NCBI GenBank assembly: GCA_936432065.2
Contig: OW386285.2
Coordinates: 260,532,317-260,596,316 of the forward strand
Length of the DNA stretch: 64,000 bases
Source of the DNA: Rutpela maculata
Taxonomy: Eukaryota > Arthropoda > Insecta > Coleoptera > Cerambycidae
Direction: 5' to 3'
Position numbers and translations under genes: made by a program. Under the pieces are notes generated by a model. That model searched no databases. It saw only the letters and a list, made by a program, of their open reading frames with translations, and was not told where the DNA came from. Positions 41,146 to 52,662 of this stretch are shown here, in pieces; position 1 is the first letter of the stretch, and each line of letters starts with the position of its first letter.

Positions 41146-42927
41146 TTGTCTTCTGACAGATATATGAAGCGACGTCACCAGGATCATTACCCAATAAGGT
41201 GACGTTCTCGAAATTATTCAAATATTTGAATTTTAAGTCGATTTGTTTATTAAATATTTATTTTAATCTGACGATATAATTAATACGAATGCGTTTAGGC
41301 TTTCGTATTTATGTATTACTTCATATTAATGCATCATTTGAAGTGAATTGTTATATATGGAAAACACCCTATTATCAGTTTCTTCAAAATATCCGTAGAC
41401 ACCAATTCGGTGTTTTCACAAATTTTAAAATCTCATTGACTGTGAAGGTAATACCTAATTATAACTAAAAACATTTGAATGTCCACAACCAGTTGAGTGA
41501 TATCCAAGGAAAAGTATTTTTAAATTTGAATTGAAATTTTACCGCCCAAAACACTAAGCTATATTGTTGACGTCATCGGTTATAAACACCTAACCTTAAA
41601 AATACATATCTTTTAAAAATTTCCGAGTAATATGTCACTATTATGAAAATTTCTGCTTGGTTCTGGTATTTTCAACTAAAATCTTGTTCAATGTAATGTT
41701 CATAAAGTTTTAAATATCTTCTCCCAATAAAATAACGTGATTTTTGTAGGTTGGAATTCCAGCCTATAATTAGCAGCCCATTTTTAGTAATCAACAATAT
41801 TGAGACATCATATGCGTCAATTTTTAAATGTTTGCTTGGAGCCATACTGGTTTCAAATGAGAAGTGCGGATATAATCATTAAAAATGACAATAAACTTAA
41901 AAAACCTAAAAGTTGAGGTTATGTTAATGCAACCGATGACGTCACAGCCCGTTTTGTATAATACCCGTTCAGTTATTCAGTTTTGAGATTTATTTTTTGA
42001 AATTTTAAATTGATAGATGAAAGAATGGTGTTTAAATATTGGTAAGTGCTTTAATGTATGGAGTACTTCATTTTAATAATATCAAAAAAGCAAATTTGCA
42101 TACAGTTAAAACACTTAATTCTAAAGAAAATTGATCGAGCTTTCCGATGCTTTTTTTATTTTTTCTCTAACATAAAAAACAACAAAGTTGTGGCCGAAAA
42201 TATGCGCCTCTTCACACTTCCTAAAATTCATAAAATATTTATTTGCAAACTGGGAAACAAGAGGTTAAAAGATTAAGGTACTTGTATACTAAAATGAACT
42301 TTTAGTTTTAAATGTAATTTGGTATACTAATAAATAAAGTGATTTTACATTTGAATTTTCAATAAAAATAAAATCGTCCGTTTAGTTTCGGAGTAATTGA
42401 TTCGGAAAGTTTGACTTTTTTAGGAAAAGATGCCTTATTTGACGTAGTAGAGATCGGCTCAAGCTAATTTTCGCTCTTATTACCACAATTTTTGAGAAAC
42501 ATGCTTCAAAAACTAACATAACATTAAGTAGTTTCTTATTAAAACTCTGTTAAAACCCTGAAAAAATCGTCCGTCTAGTATAAAAGTTATTAGAACTTTA
42601 ATCAATTTTAAGACCTACATTTTTGTAAATGAAACAGCTGTTGAAATTGATTGACAACGTTGCATATTAAGAAGATGGCGTGAATATTTAAATTTTTAAA
42701 AAGTATAAGATTAAAAATTAGTATAGATTTGTTGCCTACAAATTTTTCTGAAAAATTGATGAATATCGAGATATTCGAGTAAATGGAGAAAATTTCACTT
42801 TTTCTTAGGAAATGCATGTACATCTTAAAAAAATTATTTTGCCAGAAACTTTTGTTTTAAATGGCCGAGATTAATAAAGTATCTAGGTAATACGTGATAT
42901 TAAGTGGACATCGTATATGAGATCGAT
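41146..42927. other. Interior of the large element: repeated subterminal modules, no intact gene
   Basis: Positions 41540-41610 repeat, in direct orientation, the sequence just upstream of the THAP gene (TTACCGCCC...TGACGTCA...TAACCTTA). 41742-41800 (GTAGGTTGGAATTCCAGCC) matches, inverted, part of the nested element at 54940-55010. A THAP-like start (MKEWCLNI, then GGTAAGTGC) appears at 42024-42050 without continuation. 42770-42925 is right-arm sequence of the large element. Confidence 0.5.
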
Positions 42928-43274
42928 TTTAGAATAGAATAGAATAGAATAATTTATTAATGTTGAATACACAGAAGTGTTTACACAAGTCAAAAATAGT
43001 ATATAAAAAAGGAAAATTAGCAGATAAGAAAAAATCTTATAAAACATATTTGTATAAATGTATATGAAGAGAGAAAAAAAATAATAAAAACACTAAGTTA
43101 GACACATTATGTAAAAAGCTTAAATGCTAATAAAAACATCATCATACAACAAACAATATACAGCTAGTTAAAAATTATAATATAACATTCAATAATTAAT
43201 AATTACACATGAATTAACAAGATAACATAGAGATAATTATCAGAGACCACATATTGGCATACCGGTTTATTTAA

Positions 43275-46179
43275 TTAAATTTGTGATAAATCGCTCAATA
43301 GAAATTCTTCAAAACTGTAGAAAGCATTTGCAATAAGATACTTTTTTAATCTGGATTTAAACTTAGTTTCACTCAAAAGTCTTACTGCTGAAGGTAGTGC
43401 ATTATAAAATTGTATTCCATAATATCCAGTGCCATTCCTAGTTTTTTTTAGGCGTAAAAAGTTTTGGTGGATATCATTTTTATTCCTAATATTGTCTGAA
43501 TGAATTTCGTTTCGAGACATGTATTTGTTTAGATTATTTTTTATGTACAAGAGACATTGTAATATATAAGTACAGGGCACAGACAGTATATTCAATTTTT
43601 TAAATTGTTCTTTGCAATCGTCTCTATAGCTAAGTCCAGATATAATTCGTACAGCTTTTCTTTGTACGGAAAACACGCTACTAGATGTAGGAGCATGACC
43701 CCATACTAGTCTTCCATATGATATCACCTGAATGAATCACACCGTGGTATGCGGCTACCAATGCATTTTGAGTCATTTTGCCAGCTACAGATCTGAGTAG
43801 GTATATATTTTTAGAAATTTTTTTACAAACATGTGATGTATGTTCATCCCATGATAGTTTTGAGTCCAGGTGTAGACCAAGAAATTTAGTGGATATTGGG
43901 TTGTGTATTTCCTCCATGTTTCGTAGACTAAATACCATTGATTCCGTTTTTGAGGTATTTAAATTCAGGCGGTTAGCCAGGAACCAACTTTGTACGCTTG
44001 ACTGTATGTCTTTGACATTATTTAGTAATTCCTCTAGATTAGTGTTTACGTCTGTTAGATTAGTATCATCAGCAAATAGAATGGTCTCTATTTGCTTTAC
44101 CGAGTTTGGAAGGTCATTAATGTATATAAGGAACAGAATTGGTCCTAGGATGGACCCTTGGGGGACACCATGTTTTACTGGAAGTAGTTTAGAATTAGTT
44201 CCATTATAACTAACATACTGTTGACGTCCAAACAGGTATGATTTTATTAACAAAATGCTGTCTGTAGTGAAGCCATAGTAGTTCAGCTTATTCAGAAGGA
44301 TGTCATGACACACACAGTCGAATGCCTTAGTGAGGTCTAGGAAATGAGATGATATATATTTACCATCCTCGAAACCAGCATTAATAAGCGAAGTTAATTT
44401 ATCAATGGCTAATGTGGTTGATAACTTATTTCTGAAACCATACTGGCTGCTGTTAAAAAGAGTATTACTTTCAAAGTAATCGACTAACTGGACTTTTAAA
44501 ATAGTTTCATATATTTTAGCAAAATAAGGGATAACAGAAATCGGTCTGTGATTAGAAGGATCATGGATATCGTCTTTTTTATATATTGGTACAACCTTGG
44601 AGATTTTTAAGCAATTTGGAAATATATTGTTTGATATACACATATTGATTAGTTTTGTCAATGGAAGTATTATTGTATAGATTAAAGATTTTATAATATT
44701 GGTATTAATATCATATACATCCTTACAAGTCTTATTTTTTAACGAAGTTGTTGCCTCGAGTACTTCTTGTGGTGTTACATTAGAAAAAGTAAACTCATGT
44801 TCTATGACATTTTCTATAAAATCAGTATATGCTTTGCTTACTGTAGGCATAGCTTTTAAAATGTCCTCTGTAATATTAATAAAATAGTTATTAAATTCGT
44901 CGCAAGATATTTTCTCTGTAATATTCTTTTGTGTATTTTTATTGCTATTTACAATTTTCCACATTGCTTGTTGAGGATTTTGATGGTTGTTTATAAAGTT
45001 TTCATAGGATGCAGTTTTAGCGGCATTTATCTCCCTTCTATATACAGATCTGTAATTGTTATATACGAGCTTGTTAGCTTTGGTGGGATTGCTTTTGTGG
45101 TAACCATGGAGGAAATTCAAATGATCTCGCATCCGGCGGAGTTCATCATTGAACCAATTTAATTTAAATATATTTAAGTTATTAGCCATACGTGATTTTA
45201 GAGGGAAACTTATTTCTATTACATCTGTAATGACACTAATGAATGTTTCAAATTTTTGGTCTATTGTAGTATTATTATTATCTAAGAAATCCCAATTTCG
45301 GTTTGCCAAATAGTTATTTGCAGCTATGAGGCCCTGTTCAGTTATGGTTCTATAAGTAATTCTCTTTGAAGATGTGACAAATTTAATATTTGTTTCTAAT
45401 TGTATGCCTAAGTGATCAGACAGTCTTGTTTCTATGGAGGCTGTCTGATAGTTATTTATACCTATATTTGTAAAGATGTTATCCAGGCAGTGCGTGTTTC
45501 TAGTAAATCCGAAATATGTTTGAGAGATACCGAAAGAGTTAAAAGTATTAATTAGCAATTTAGTCTGTCGATCATTAACATTATGGAAGTGAACATTAAA
45601 GTCACCCGAAATAATAATTATTTTGTCACTTTCTGATAACAAAGTGAGTGCTTTATGCAGTATTTCTAGAAATAAGTCAAAATCTCCGTTTGGGGATCTG
45701 TATAACGTTATTAGTCTAGTATTCTGATATTCAATGGCTGCAAGCTCACAATGAACATCAACAGATAATTTTTTAATATGCTCCAAGGCTGTACAAGTAT
45801 AGCCCCTTAATGCATAGATAGCCACACCACCATGGGATAATGTGGTTCTGGAATACTCAGATATAAGATTATAATTATTTATACTTACATAGCTAATTTC
45901 ATCATCTTTACACCAGTGTTCATTAATTAACAAGAAATTATAATAATGGTCTCTAAGAAATACCTCTAAATCACTTGTTTTATTTCTAATGCATTGTATA
46001 TTTAGATGCAGTATTTTAAAACTATAAGGACTCTTATTTGATAGTTCTCTTGACGTATTTGTGACGTAGTTAGTAGAATCTCTGCCTGTGCTGGTATGAT
46101 CTATGGTTGTTGTATGCCGATCTAGGGGTGTAGTTAATATTGCGTCTTGCTTCATACTGAAAAAACCGTTTGATTTCAA
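43275..46179 (-). pseudogene. LINE ORF2 (endonuclease and reverse transcriptase) with one frameshift
   Basis: The first frame (46179-43681, 832 codons) carries the APE-type endonuclease (LHLNIQCIRNK, INEHWCK, ISGDFNVHF, LSDHLG) and the reverse transcriptase (HRPISVIPYFAKIYE, QYGFRNKLST, FLDLTKAFDCVCHDIL, GVPQGSILGPILFLIYIND, and catalytic FADDTN). Near 43700-43730 one extra G shifts the frame. The second frame (43727-43275) carries the C-terminal RLVWGHAPTSSSVFSVQRKA and RRxxR-less tail ending FLLSDLSQI. RNase H is absent. The start overlaps the end of ORF1 by about 110 bp. Confidence 0.88.
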
Positions 46180-47111
46180 TTTCTTCCGGCCAATTTGAAG
46201 GATTCATAAGGCCATCGAGGAGATCTGCTCTTGCTTCCACTTTAAAGCTAGCATAGTCGCCAGATTTTACCGTTAGTTTTTCTATCTTAAAGGTTTCTGT
46301 GTCACCAAATGTTGATTCCAGGTATTCCTTTAGATCTTCTTCAGTAACCTGAGCACTCAATTTTCTGACTTGGATATTAGTTTTTGGATAGAGTTTAGCT
46401 GCTGCTAATTTAGTATTCCTTTGTCTGCCAGATGAATTTGGTTTCACGTAGTTTGCATTTCCTGGATTTTGTATTTCATTTCCAGTGGTAGAAGCAATAT
46501 TGTCGGCTGTTTCTTTGGATTTTATTGAGGATTTTAAGTTAGTTTTTTTTATCAGAGTCATTGTTAGCTATAGGGACATTGCATGGAATTGGTGAGTTTC
46601 CCTTCATTAAATTTTTAAGGGTCGATATTTCTTTGTCCATAAGTATAAACTTGGCTTGAAATTTATTCGTAAGAGTACTTAGCAATTTATCGAATAAAGT
46701 ATTTTCCTCAGATTTACTGTGTGGTGGAACAGCTAATTTGGAATTATCTTTAGTGAGAAATTTAACCAAATCAATATTGCTGTCCTTTAAATTAGTAATT
46801 GCATTAGACAGTGAATCAAATTTGGCGTTTAGGGATTCGTTGAAGAGAGAAGAAAAGTTACTAATTGCTGATGATATTTCTTCTTTTACTATGTCTGATA
46901 TAGCCTGCTTAATGTCTTGATTTGGAGTTGATACATTTGCCCTACAGTCTGAGCACCAAAATATTATAACCTTGGAAGATTTCATCGTGACAGCTCTATA
47001 TTCTGTAGCAGATAAATTTGCACAAGTTTGGCACAGTTTGTTGCCACAATGGTCACAAGTGACTAGTGATTCTTCTTTGGAATCAGACCTTTTACATTTA
47101 CAGCAGTTCAT
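46070..47111 (-). pseudogene. LINE ORF1 with PHD-type zinc finger, frameshifted in an A8 run
   Basis: The first frame (47111-46539) starts MNCCKCKRSDSKEESLVTC and has a PHD/RING-like Cys-His module (CDHCGNKLCQTCANLS, then FWCSDC), followed by a coiled-coil-rich stretch. It ends just after a run of eight A on the minus strand (46543-46550). The next frame (46561-46070) continues with NIQVRKLSAQVTEEDLKEYL and FKIEKLTVKSGDYASFKVEA, an RRM-like fold found in many LINE ORF1 proteins, and ends RSYQHRQRFY. The two frames overlap by 23 nt at the A run, so I infer a one-base indel in one ORF1; programmed slippage is a less likely alternative. ORF1 proteins bind RNA and form the retrotransposition particle. 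Confidence 0.82.
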
Positions 47112-48398
47112 GATTTATAGTCCGGTCCTGTTCAAGTTTTTATGTATCAAGAGATTAGATTAGTTTTTTATCAGCACTAAACCTTTTCTTGTAGCTTGAT
47201 AAGTTTTTTTAATGTTTATTAGTTTTGTTGTCACTTCGTTCAAACTTGTTTAATTAAACAATTAACCACTTATATTGCAATAAATATATGCTGTAAAATA
47301 TTTAACTTATTATGGAATAATGTATAGTTAACTAATGATGTCGAAATCTGATTTTTAAAGTTATTTTTTACACTTAGAAAAGTCTATTACAGAGGAGCAC
47401 AGCAATACACAGCAATACTCAACAATAGCTTACTATTACATTTAATTAATTACCATTTAATTACGGTGACGAAATGGCGAAATTTTACAGAAAAAAGAAA
47501 AGTCCCAATTTCCCCCCCTCTAATTACCTAATTTTTGTCGGGATCCAAAAAATAAAAGAAGGAGTTTTAGCAAATTTAATTCTATTTAAATTAGCTAGAA
47601 TAGTCTTTTCGCGTAGGAGTCAAGATTAAGAAGTTTTCAACTTTTGAAGCACAAACTTTGCGATTTTTTGCCCTAAATCGTCGACATTTCAGTAAATATC
47701 TCCGTAACGAAGAGAAAAATTAAAATTCTGATGGTAGCAAAGGATTCGCAGTGAAAGATATTTGTTTGACCGAATTTTTTATTTCAAGCTAGCTCTTACC
47801 ATTTCAGACATATCTGCGAAAAATAGTAAAAAACAGCCTGCCATTTAGGAGACGAAAAATTACAAAAACATACGATCTTGCCACGTACATATTTTTCGAA
47901 AAACACTTCCAGTTAAACCTCATCGTAAATTGCATATCGAAATTGAAAAATTCGGCTCGGCACGAACGAAATATAGCCAGATTAAATGTAGCAGATTAGT
48001 ATATGACAGTTATGACAATCGTATTTAATACAGTGTTGCCAAATCCTTTTACTCTATCTCTCTCGCGTTTTAATTTATAAAATCCACCGCTAGATCGCTC
48101 TTATCAGTGTACAAGTACCTTAATGTTACATTTGGTATTGACAGGGCAGCAATCTAACAACAATAAAATTACTTCTAACCATTGACGTCATGAGTTAATA
48201 AAATTTAAAATTAGTATAGTTTTTGTGTATTTATGAATAATTAACAAATATCAGAGTGATTTTAATTGCTGTTACGTTATTCTCGTAATTTTACTGTTCA
48301 AATCAGTAGGTATTTTAAATTTTTTACACACATGAAATAACCCCATTCACTAAATAAACAATAATGCATAAAATTTAATTAAATTTTTTTATTTATAA

Positions 48399-48674
48399 GG
48401 GGCCATCCATAAATGATGTCATGCTCCAGGGGGGGAGGGGGTTCGTAATTACGTGACTAAGTGTGATTAGGGGGAGGGAGGGGGGTCTGACTCAGTTTGA
48501 CGTAACGAATGGTGAATGAATCATGAAAAGAAAATATTGTCATTTTTTTTTTGATTTTTAGTAAAAGCGTGACGTAATTTTTTTGGGTGGTCTTTTGGGG
48601 GACAAAACGTGACAATGGGGGGGAGGGGGTCTAAAATCTCAAAAATTGGCGGGACGTCATTTATGGATGGCCCC
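48399..48674. mobile_element. MITE with GGGGCCATCCATAAATGA ends, 276 bp
   Basis: Left end GGGGCCATCCATAAATGATG and right end inverted, 21 of 23 bases matching, flanked by TAA on both sides (48396-48398 and 48675-48677). These termini are very common in insect genomes. The interior is G-rich (GGGGGGGAGGGGG). Confidence 0.92.
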
Positions 48675-48717
48675 TAAGAGTATTTACACAAAACTTCGCT
48701 TTATCACTTTGTATTTC

Positions 48718-49070
48718 AGATTTTCTTCCTTGGCAATACTGTCAACTGCATTCTAAATATTATTTTTTAGGGTGACCTAACCTCCCTATGTAATTTTCAC
48801 TAAAAGTATATCATACTTTCTCCTTGGCAATAACCTTAACTACATTATTGCTCTCCATCCTATTTTCATTTTCTTTTGAATATTTTTAGAGTGACTACCC
48901 AGTATACTTTTCACTGAAAGTATATCAGATTTTCTTCCTTGGAAATAGTGTCAACTACATGCAGCAAATATATTTTTTTTTCATTTACTTTAATAATTAT
49001 TTTTTTAGGGCCACCCTCTGTTTATTTTTCACTAAAATTACATAGGCTTCATTGGCAATAGCGTCTTTTA
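48718..49070. repeat. Degenerate tandem repeat, four units of about 95-116 bp
   Basis: A CTTCCTTGGCAATA-type block recurs at 48724, 48818, 48934 and 49046, each followed by TTTTTAG(G/A)GTGAC-like and TTTTCACT(A/G)AAA-TATAT-like blocks. Units have diverged considerably. Confidence 0.75.
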
Positions 49071-49396
49071 AAGTGGCTCAAAAGTTATGCTGTTTTTTTA
49101 AAGTATTTATGTTTTTAATATTGTTACTTAAATCATGTATGGAAACTTTTTTAAATGATTTAAATACTTTTACTGGCTTATTCTTTAGAAGAGGCTGTAG
49201 TGGCATTTTATGTCTGTTTTAAAGATAGGCAAAACATATATTATGCAACTGCTAGATATTTAAGATTTGTTATCAACTTACATGCTATTTCTGTATTTTT
49301 CATTATCCCAAAAAATTGTGTCATTTATAAAATAATGTTAAAAAATTAGTGTCATATTAAGATTAAAGTTCTGTGCTAACTTTGATATTTTTTCAG
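49071..49396. other. No gene seen; intron before exon E
   Basis: AT-rich sequence. The acceptor ATTTTTTCAG ends it. Confidence 0.5.
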
Positions 49397-49606
49397 GAAA
49401 TGAATCTTCACGCTTGTAGAAAATTGGTAGAAAATGTTATTTTTTTCCGTAATTTACCTTTAAACCTGCTTGTGCGAATAATATCTTGTTTACGGATAGA
49501 AGTGTATTTAGTTAATGATGTCATAATTAGAGCTAATACTCCAGGAGCAAGTATGTATTTCATATCAACTGGAACAGTGGCAATATACACTAAATCTGGA
49601 AAAGAG
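49397..49606 (+). CDS. HCN/CNG-like channel, first half of the cyclic-nucleotide-binding domain
   Basis: Exactly 70 codons in phase 0: EMNLHACRKLVENVIFFRNL, then VRIISCLRIEVYLVNDVII, then PGASMYFISTGTVAIYTKSG and KE before a GTGATT donor. This is the start of the CNBD (A helix and beta-roll, with the RKLV...LF...  and (D)xIIRxxxPGxxMYFIxxGxV signatures). It follows the C-linker exon in phase after a 17.2-kb intron. Confidence 0.94.
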
Positions 49607-49904
49607 GTGATTATATTTGTAAAGTCAAACATTTGTCCACAAAGTAATATACAATTTCACCGACAATTCTTTATTAATCTTTATTTTTCAAATTAAAATT
49701 CTTAATTAAACTATATCTGATTATGGAACATTTGAGTTGAGATTCAGAATTTATAGATATGATTCCCATATACAAACAAACTGTATTCAATAGGGATATC
49801 ACAAAGGAGTAATACATTTTTTTTCAATATCACACCGTTAGGTGAAACTTCCATTTGCGAAGGAAGTAAAATACACTAAATACATCACTTAACTGGAACT
49901 AATA
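49607..49904. other. No gene seen
   Basis: Intron sequence between exon E and a LINE relic. Ends with a segment resembling repeat X termini (TTTGCGAAGGAAGTAA). Confidence 0.4.
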
Positions 49905-51055
49905 CTTGGAAAAGGTAATCCACAAAACAAGACTGTTCTTGTCGACATGTTGAAGAATTTTTGGAAATTTAGGGGCATTGATCTCAGCAAACTATACTGG
50001 ATATATGTTACGGCCATAAGACCAATGGTAGCGTATGCCTCCACAATTTGGTGGTCGAAGGGGTTACAACAAATGACCAAATCCAAACTCTATGGATTAC
50101 GGAGATAAGCATACATGACAGCTGGTGCAATAAGTCTGCTGCTCTGGAAATCCTCCTGGATCTACCTCTCCTCCACGTTTACTTCGAGAGAGGCCAAGTG
50201 GGCAACATACAGACTCCAACAAGGGGTAGTTAATATGCAGCAGGTTAACATCATAGAACGCAACAGGTCATTAGATGACATAGACAGTCACAACAACCTG
50301 TTTCTTGGAACAGATGAATAGGATTGAAATGGAACCGATTTACAAAAATCAGATATTTGGTTCACAAAAGGCTTCAAAATCCCTGAACGAACTAGAGCTC
50401 TAGGGTATACAGTTGCAATCCAAAGGTACTTGCAGCCTGGGTAACAATGCATTTATTTTTCAGGTTCAAACTGTGTCATTCAGCTGCTTGTAGGAAGGCT
50501 GGAATAGACACAGATCAATAGTAATCTTCTCACATAGCTCCTGTATCCTGTCGCTGCAATTCTAAAATGGTTTGGGAACTGCCGATTGGGAAAAAATAAC
50601 AAATTAACTCTGATATCTGGCCCATCTGGCATCAAAGGTAACAAAATCGCCGACTCTGGCTTGAGAAGGTGTGGCATCGAGATTTATAAGACCAGAGCCA
50701 GTACTCGCAGAAATTGCCAGAATTAGTTCATTCAAAGGAGCTTATTACATATCTTTTGAAATCATAAGAACTATAAACATTGGTATACTTGTATACGTTA
50801 CATGTATGAACTCTAGATGACCTATATAATGGGTCCTGTAGATTACATTATCACCTACACAGACTTGGACTAGCAGAAAACGTTAAATGCCGTCTATGTT
50901 TGGATTAAGATGTAACAGCAGATGTACCTGTTCCATTGCAGAAAAAATCTAGTTTCACTATTTGGCATAGGGCAACTATTGCCAGAGGACAGAAGGTTTT
51001 TCACCAAATAAGATTTTTGACTTTATCAAAAAGCTGAACTTACGAGGTGAAATAT
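49905..51055 (+). pseudogene. LINE relic with RNase H (Jockey/R1/I-type)
   Basis: The RT thumb region reads WIYVTAIRP-like: LYWIYVTAIRPMVAYASTIW followed by WSKGLQQMTKSKLYGLRR and a stop. A second frame gives WATYRLQQGVVNMQQ. The RNase H segment is seen near 50600 as LTLISGPSGIKGNKIADSG, where active domains have VPGHSGIKGNE.AD. The C-terminal zinc-knuckle end is near 50890-51050 (CRLCLD and LFHCRKN, then LLPEDRRFFTK). Many stops and shifts; long dead. It lies in the channel's last intron. Confidence 0.72.
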
Positions 51056-51289
51056 AATTAGGAGTGCGCTACAATAGATCAGGGGGTCTATTTTCGTATC
51101 TCTATTTCAATTGTCGACCACGACAAATGTCACTGATCATTGTCGTATACTTTTCTAAAATTGTATTCTTGAGCAGTAGTAGACACCGCTAATACACCGG
51201 TTTGTTAAGTCTTGTTAATTTGATGAATTGTGTATATCGAAAATTGTCAATATTGTGTTCTGATTTTGGAGCATTATATATTGTTAAAA

Positions 51290-51720
51290 AGATACGTACT
51301 CCATTTTCAAACAATGTTTCTAGTGGGCAGTTTTCTAGCTGAAACACTTGAGCTAATTGATCCAAATTAGGAAGTTTCTCTAACGTTTTAAGAAATTATT
51401 TTTTTCCTTTTTTAAAAAGCACAGAAGTCGTGTCACAGCCACTGAATGCGTGCAAAAATAAAATGTGTTGTTTAGAACGAGGATATTTGTCGAAGCCTTA
51501 CGAGGAATATATTTGTCTTCACATTGCCTTTGCCGATTTTTTTAAAGAAAATTTCTTGTTGATGTGATTGAGTACGTCCTATTAAAAGAACTAGCAGATC
51601 AATATCTTCTCTTATGATGACGGCAATCCTTCGATGTTCAGATTCTGCAATGGCTGTTTCGACGATGAGAACATGGATTCCACAGTTGACCTTGTGTTAT
51701 GATATTTACGGCTAACCGGT
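51290..51720 (-). pseudogene. PIN-like multicopy gene relic, central region
   Basis: The minus strand encodes AESEHRRIAVIIREDIDLL and VLLIGRTQSHQQEIFFKKIG, then in another frame HFIFARIQWL (HxFxxAFSGCDT equivalent, degraded), then KTLEKLPNLDQLAQVFQLEN and CPLETLFENG. This is the same family as the plus-strand relic at 8755-10098 (DxDLLVLL...HAFSGCDTTS...). Frame changes and stops show it is inactive. No CXC tail is found at the expected lower coordinates. Confidence 0.6.
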
Positions 51721-51830
51721 CCCCACTCTTCACGCTCTATCTCAAGAAAGGCTGAATGTATAAAATATTGCTTGAAGCAAAATTTGTAGAGAATTTTATG
51801 CTTTACTTTTATAATAAATCAAAATGTACA

Positions 51831-52662
51831 AATTAGCAAGTTACAAAAAAATTCCAAGAGAAAAAAAATGTTTAGAAGGCCTCAATGCATACGTCTGATT
51901 CAAATATTTAAATTACATATTTTTAAAGCGCTACAGTTTCAAAGAAAGGGGTAGTTTTTCATGTTTTTCCAGAATAACTCTGTGAAAACACACTTTACAG
52001 AAAAGTTGCAAATAAAAAAAATCTTGTATTTCGATGATACATTCACCTGAATTTTTTCAGATTATTTTTCAACTTTTACATTTCCCCTCCCCAAAAAATT
52101 CAGATGTATGCATTGAAGCCTTCTAAACATTTTTTGTCTCTTGGAATTTTTTTGTAACTTGCTAATTTTCCGAGTTACAGGCAGTTATTCACGAGAAATA
52201 ATGTACATTTTTTGCAAATTAATACATGAAAATTCGAAAAATGTGCGTGATTTATGTATATATATTATAAAAAAATATGAAACCTATGTAGTTATACCAT
52301 TTTTAAAACTTTAATATAATTTTTAAATTTTCATGTAATTTTTAATATGCAAAAAATGTAGTACATTAGTTGGTGTGAAAAACTGCCTGTAATTCGGAAA
52401 ATTAGCAAGTTACAAAAAAATTCCAAGAGACAAAAAATGTTTAGAAGGCCTCAATGCATACGTCTGATTCAAATATTTAAATTACATATTTTTAAAGCGC
52501 TACAGTTTCAAAGAAAGGGGTAGTTTTCATGTTTTTCCAGAATAACTCTGTGAAAACACACTTTACAGAAAAGTTGCAAATAAAAAAAATCTTGTATTTC
52601 GATGATACATTCACCTGAATTTTTTCAGATTATTTTTCAACTTTTACATTTCCCCTCCCCAA
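51831..52662. repeat. Repeat triplet: two near-identical direct copies around an inverted half-copy
   Basis: 51831-52094 and 52400-52662 are nearly identical (ATTAGCAAGTTACAAAAAAA ... TTTACATTTCCCCTCCCC), differing by a few single-base indels, offset about 569 bp. Between them 52095-52190 is an inverted copy of 52379-52470. The copies keep CAATGCATACGTCTGATTC, so the whole can form a large hairpin. Confidence 0.88.

Larger units (their letters stand above)
42928..47438 (-). mobile_element. CR1-group LINE, near full length, about 4.5 kb
   Basis: Minus orientation: 5' end near 47438, ORF1 (47111-46070), ORF2 (46179-43275), 3' UTR and an (ATTCT)n tail at 42930-42952. Microsatellite 3' ends instead of poly(A) are typical of the CR1 group. 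ORF2 has an APE endonuclease and RT without RNase H. It interrupts the right arm of the large inverted-repeat element. Only two single-base lesions are visible in about 3.8 kb of coding sequence, so the insertion is young. Confidence 0.88.
37756..48347. mobile_element. Large long-inverted-repeat element carrying THAP and YqaJ-like sequences
   Basis: The outermost ends are AATGGGGTTATTTCAT and inverted ATGAAATAACCCCATT. Left-arm sequence about 38050-38810 is repeated inverted in the right arm, at 47445-47960 and then, after a 4.5-kb LINE insertion, at 42770-42925. Paired blocks include GATATTTACTGAAATGT, AATTTCGCCATTT(T/C)GTCACC and GCATTTTCTAGGAAA / TCTTAGGAAATGCATG. Without the LINE the element is about 6.1 kb. 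Inside are a plus-strand THAP gene and a minus-strand exonuclease-like relic. The outermost 250 bp of the two arms align poorly, so the boundaries are tentative. The pairing of THAP and YqaJ recalls what is described for ISL2EU-type elements; I cannot see a DDE transposase. Confidence 0.65.

Noticed and set aside
43778..45162. Plus-strand frames of 60-143 codons opposite LINE ORF2
   Set aside because: Antisense shadows of the reverse transcriptase frame.
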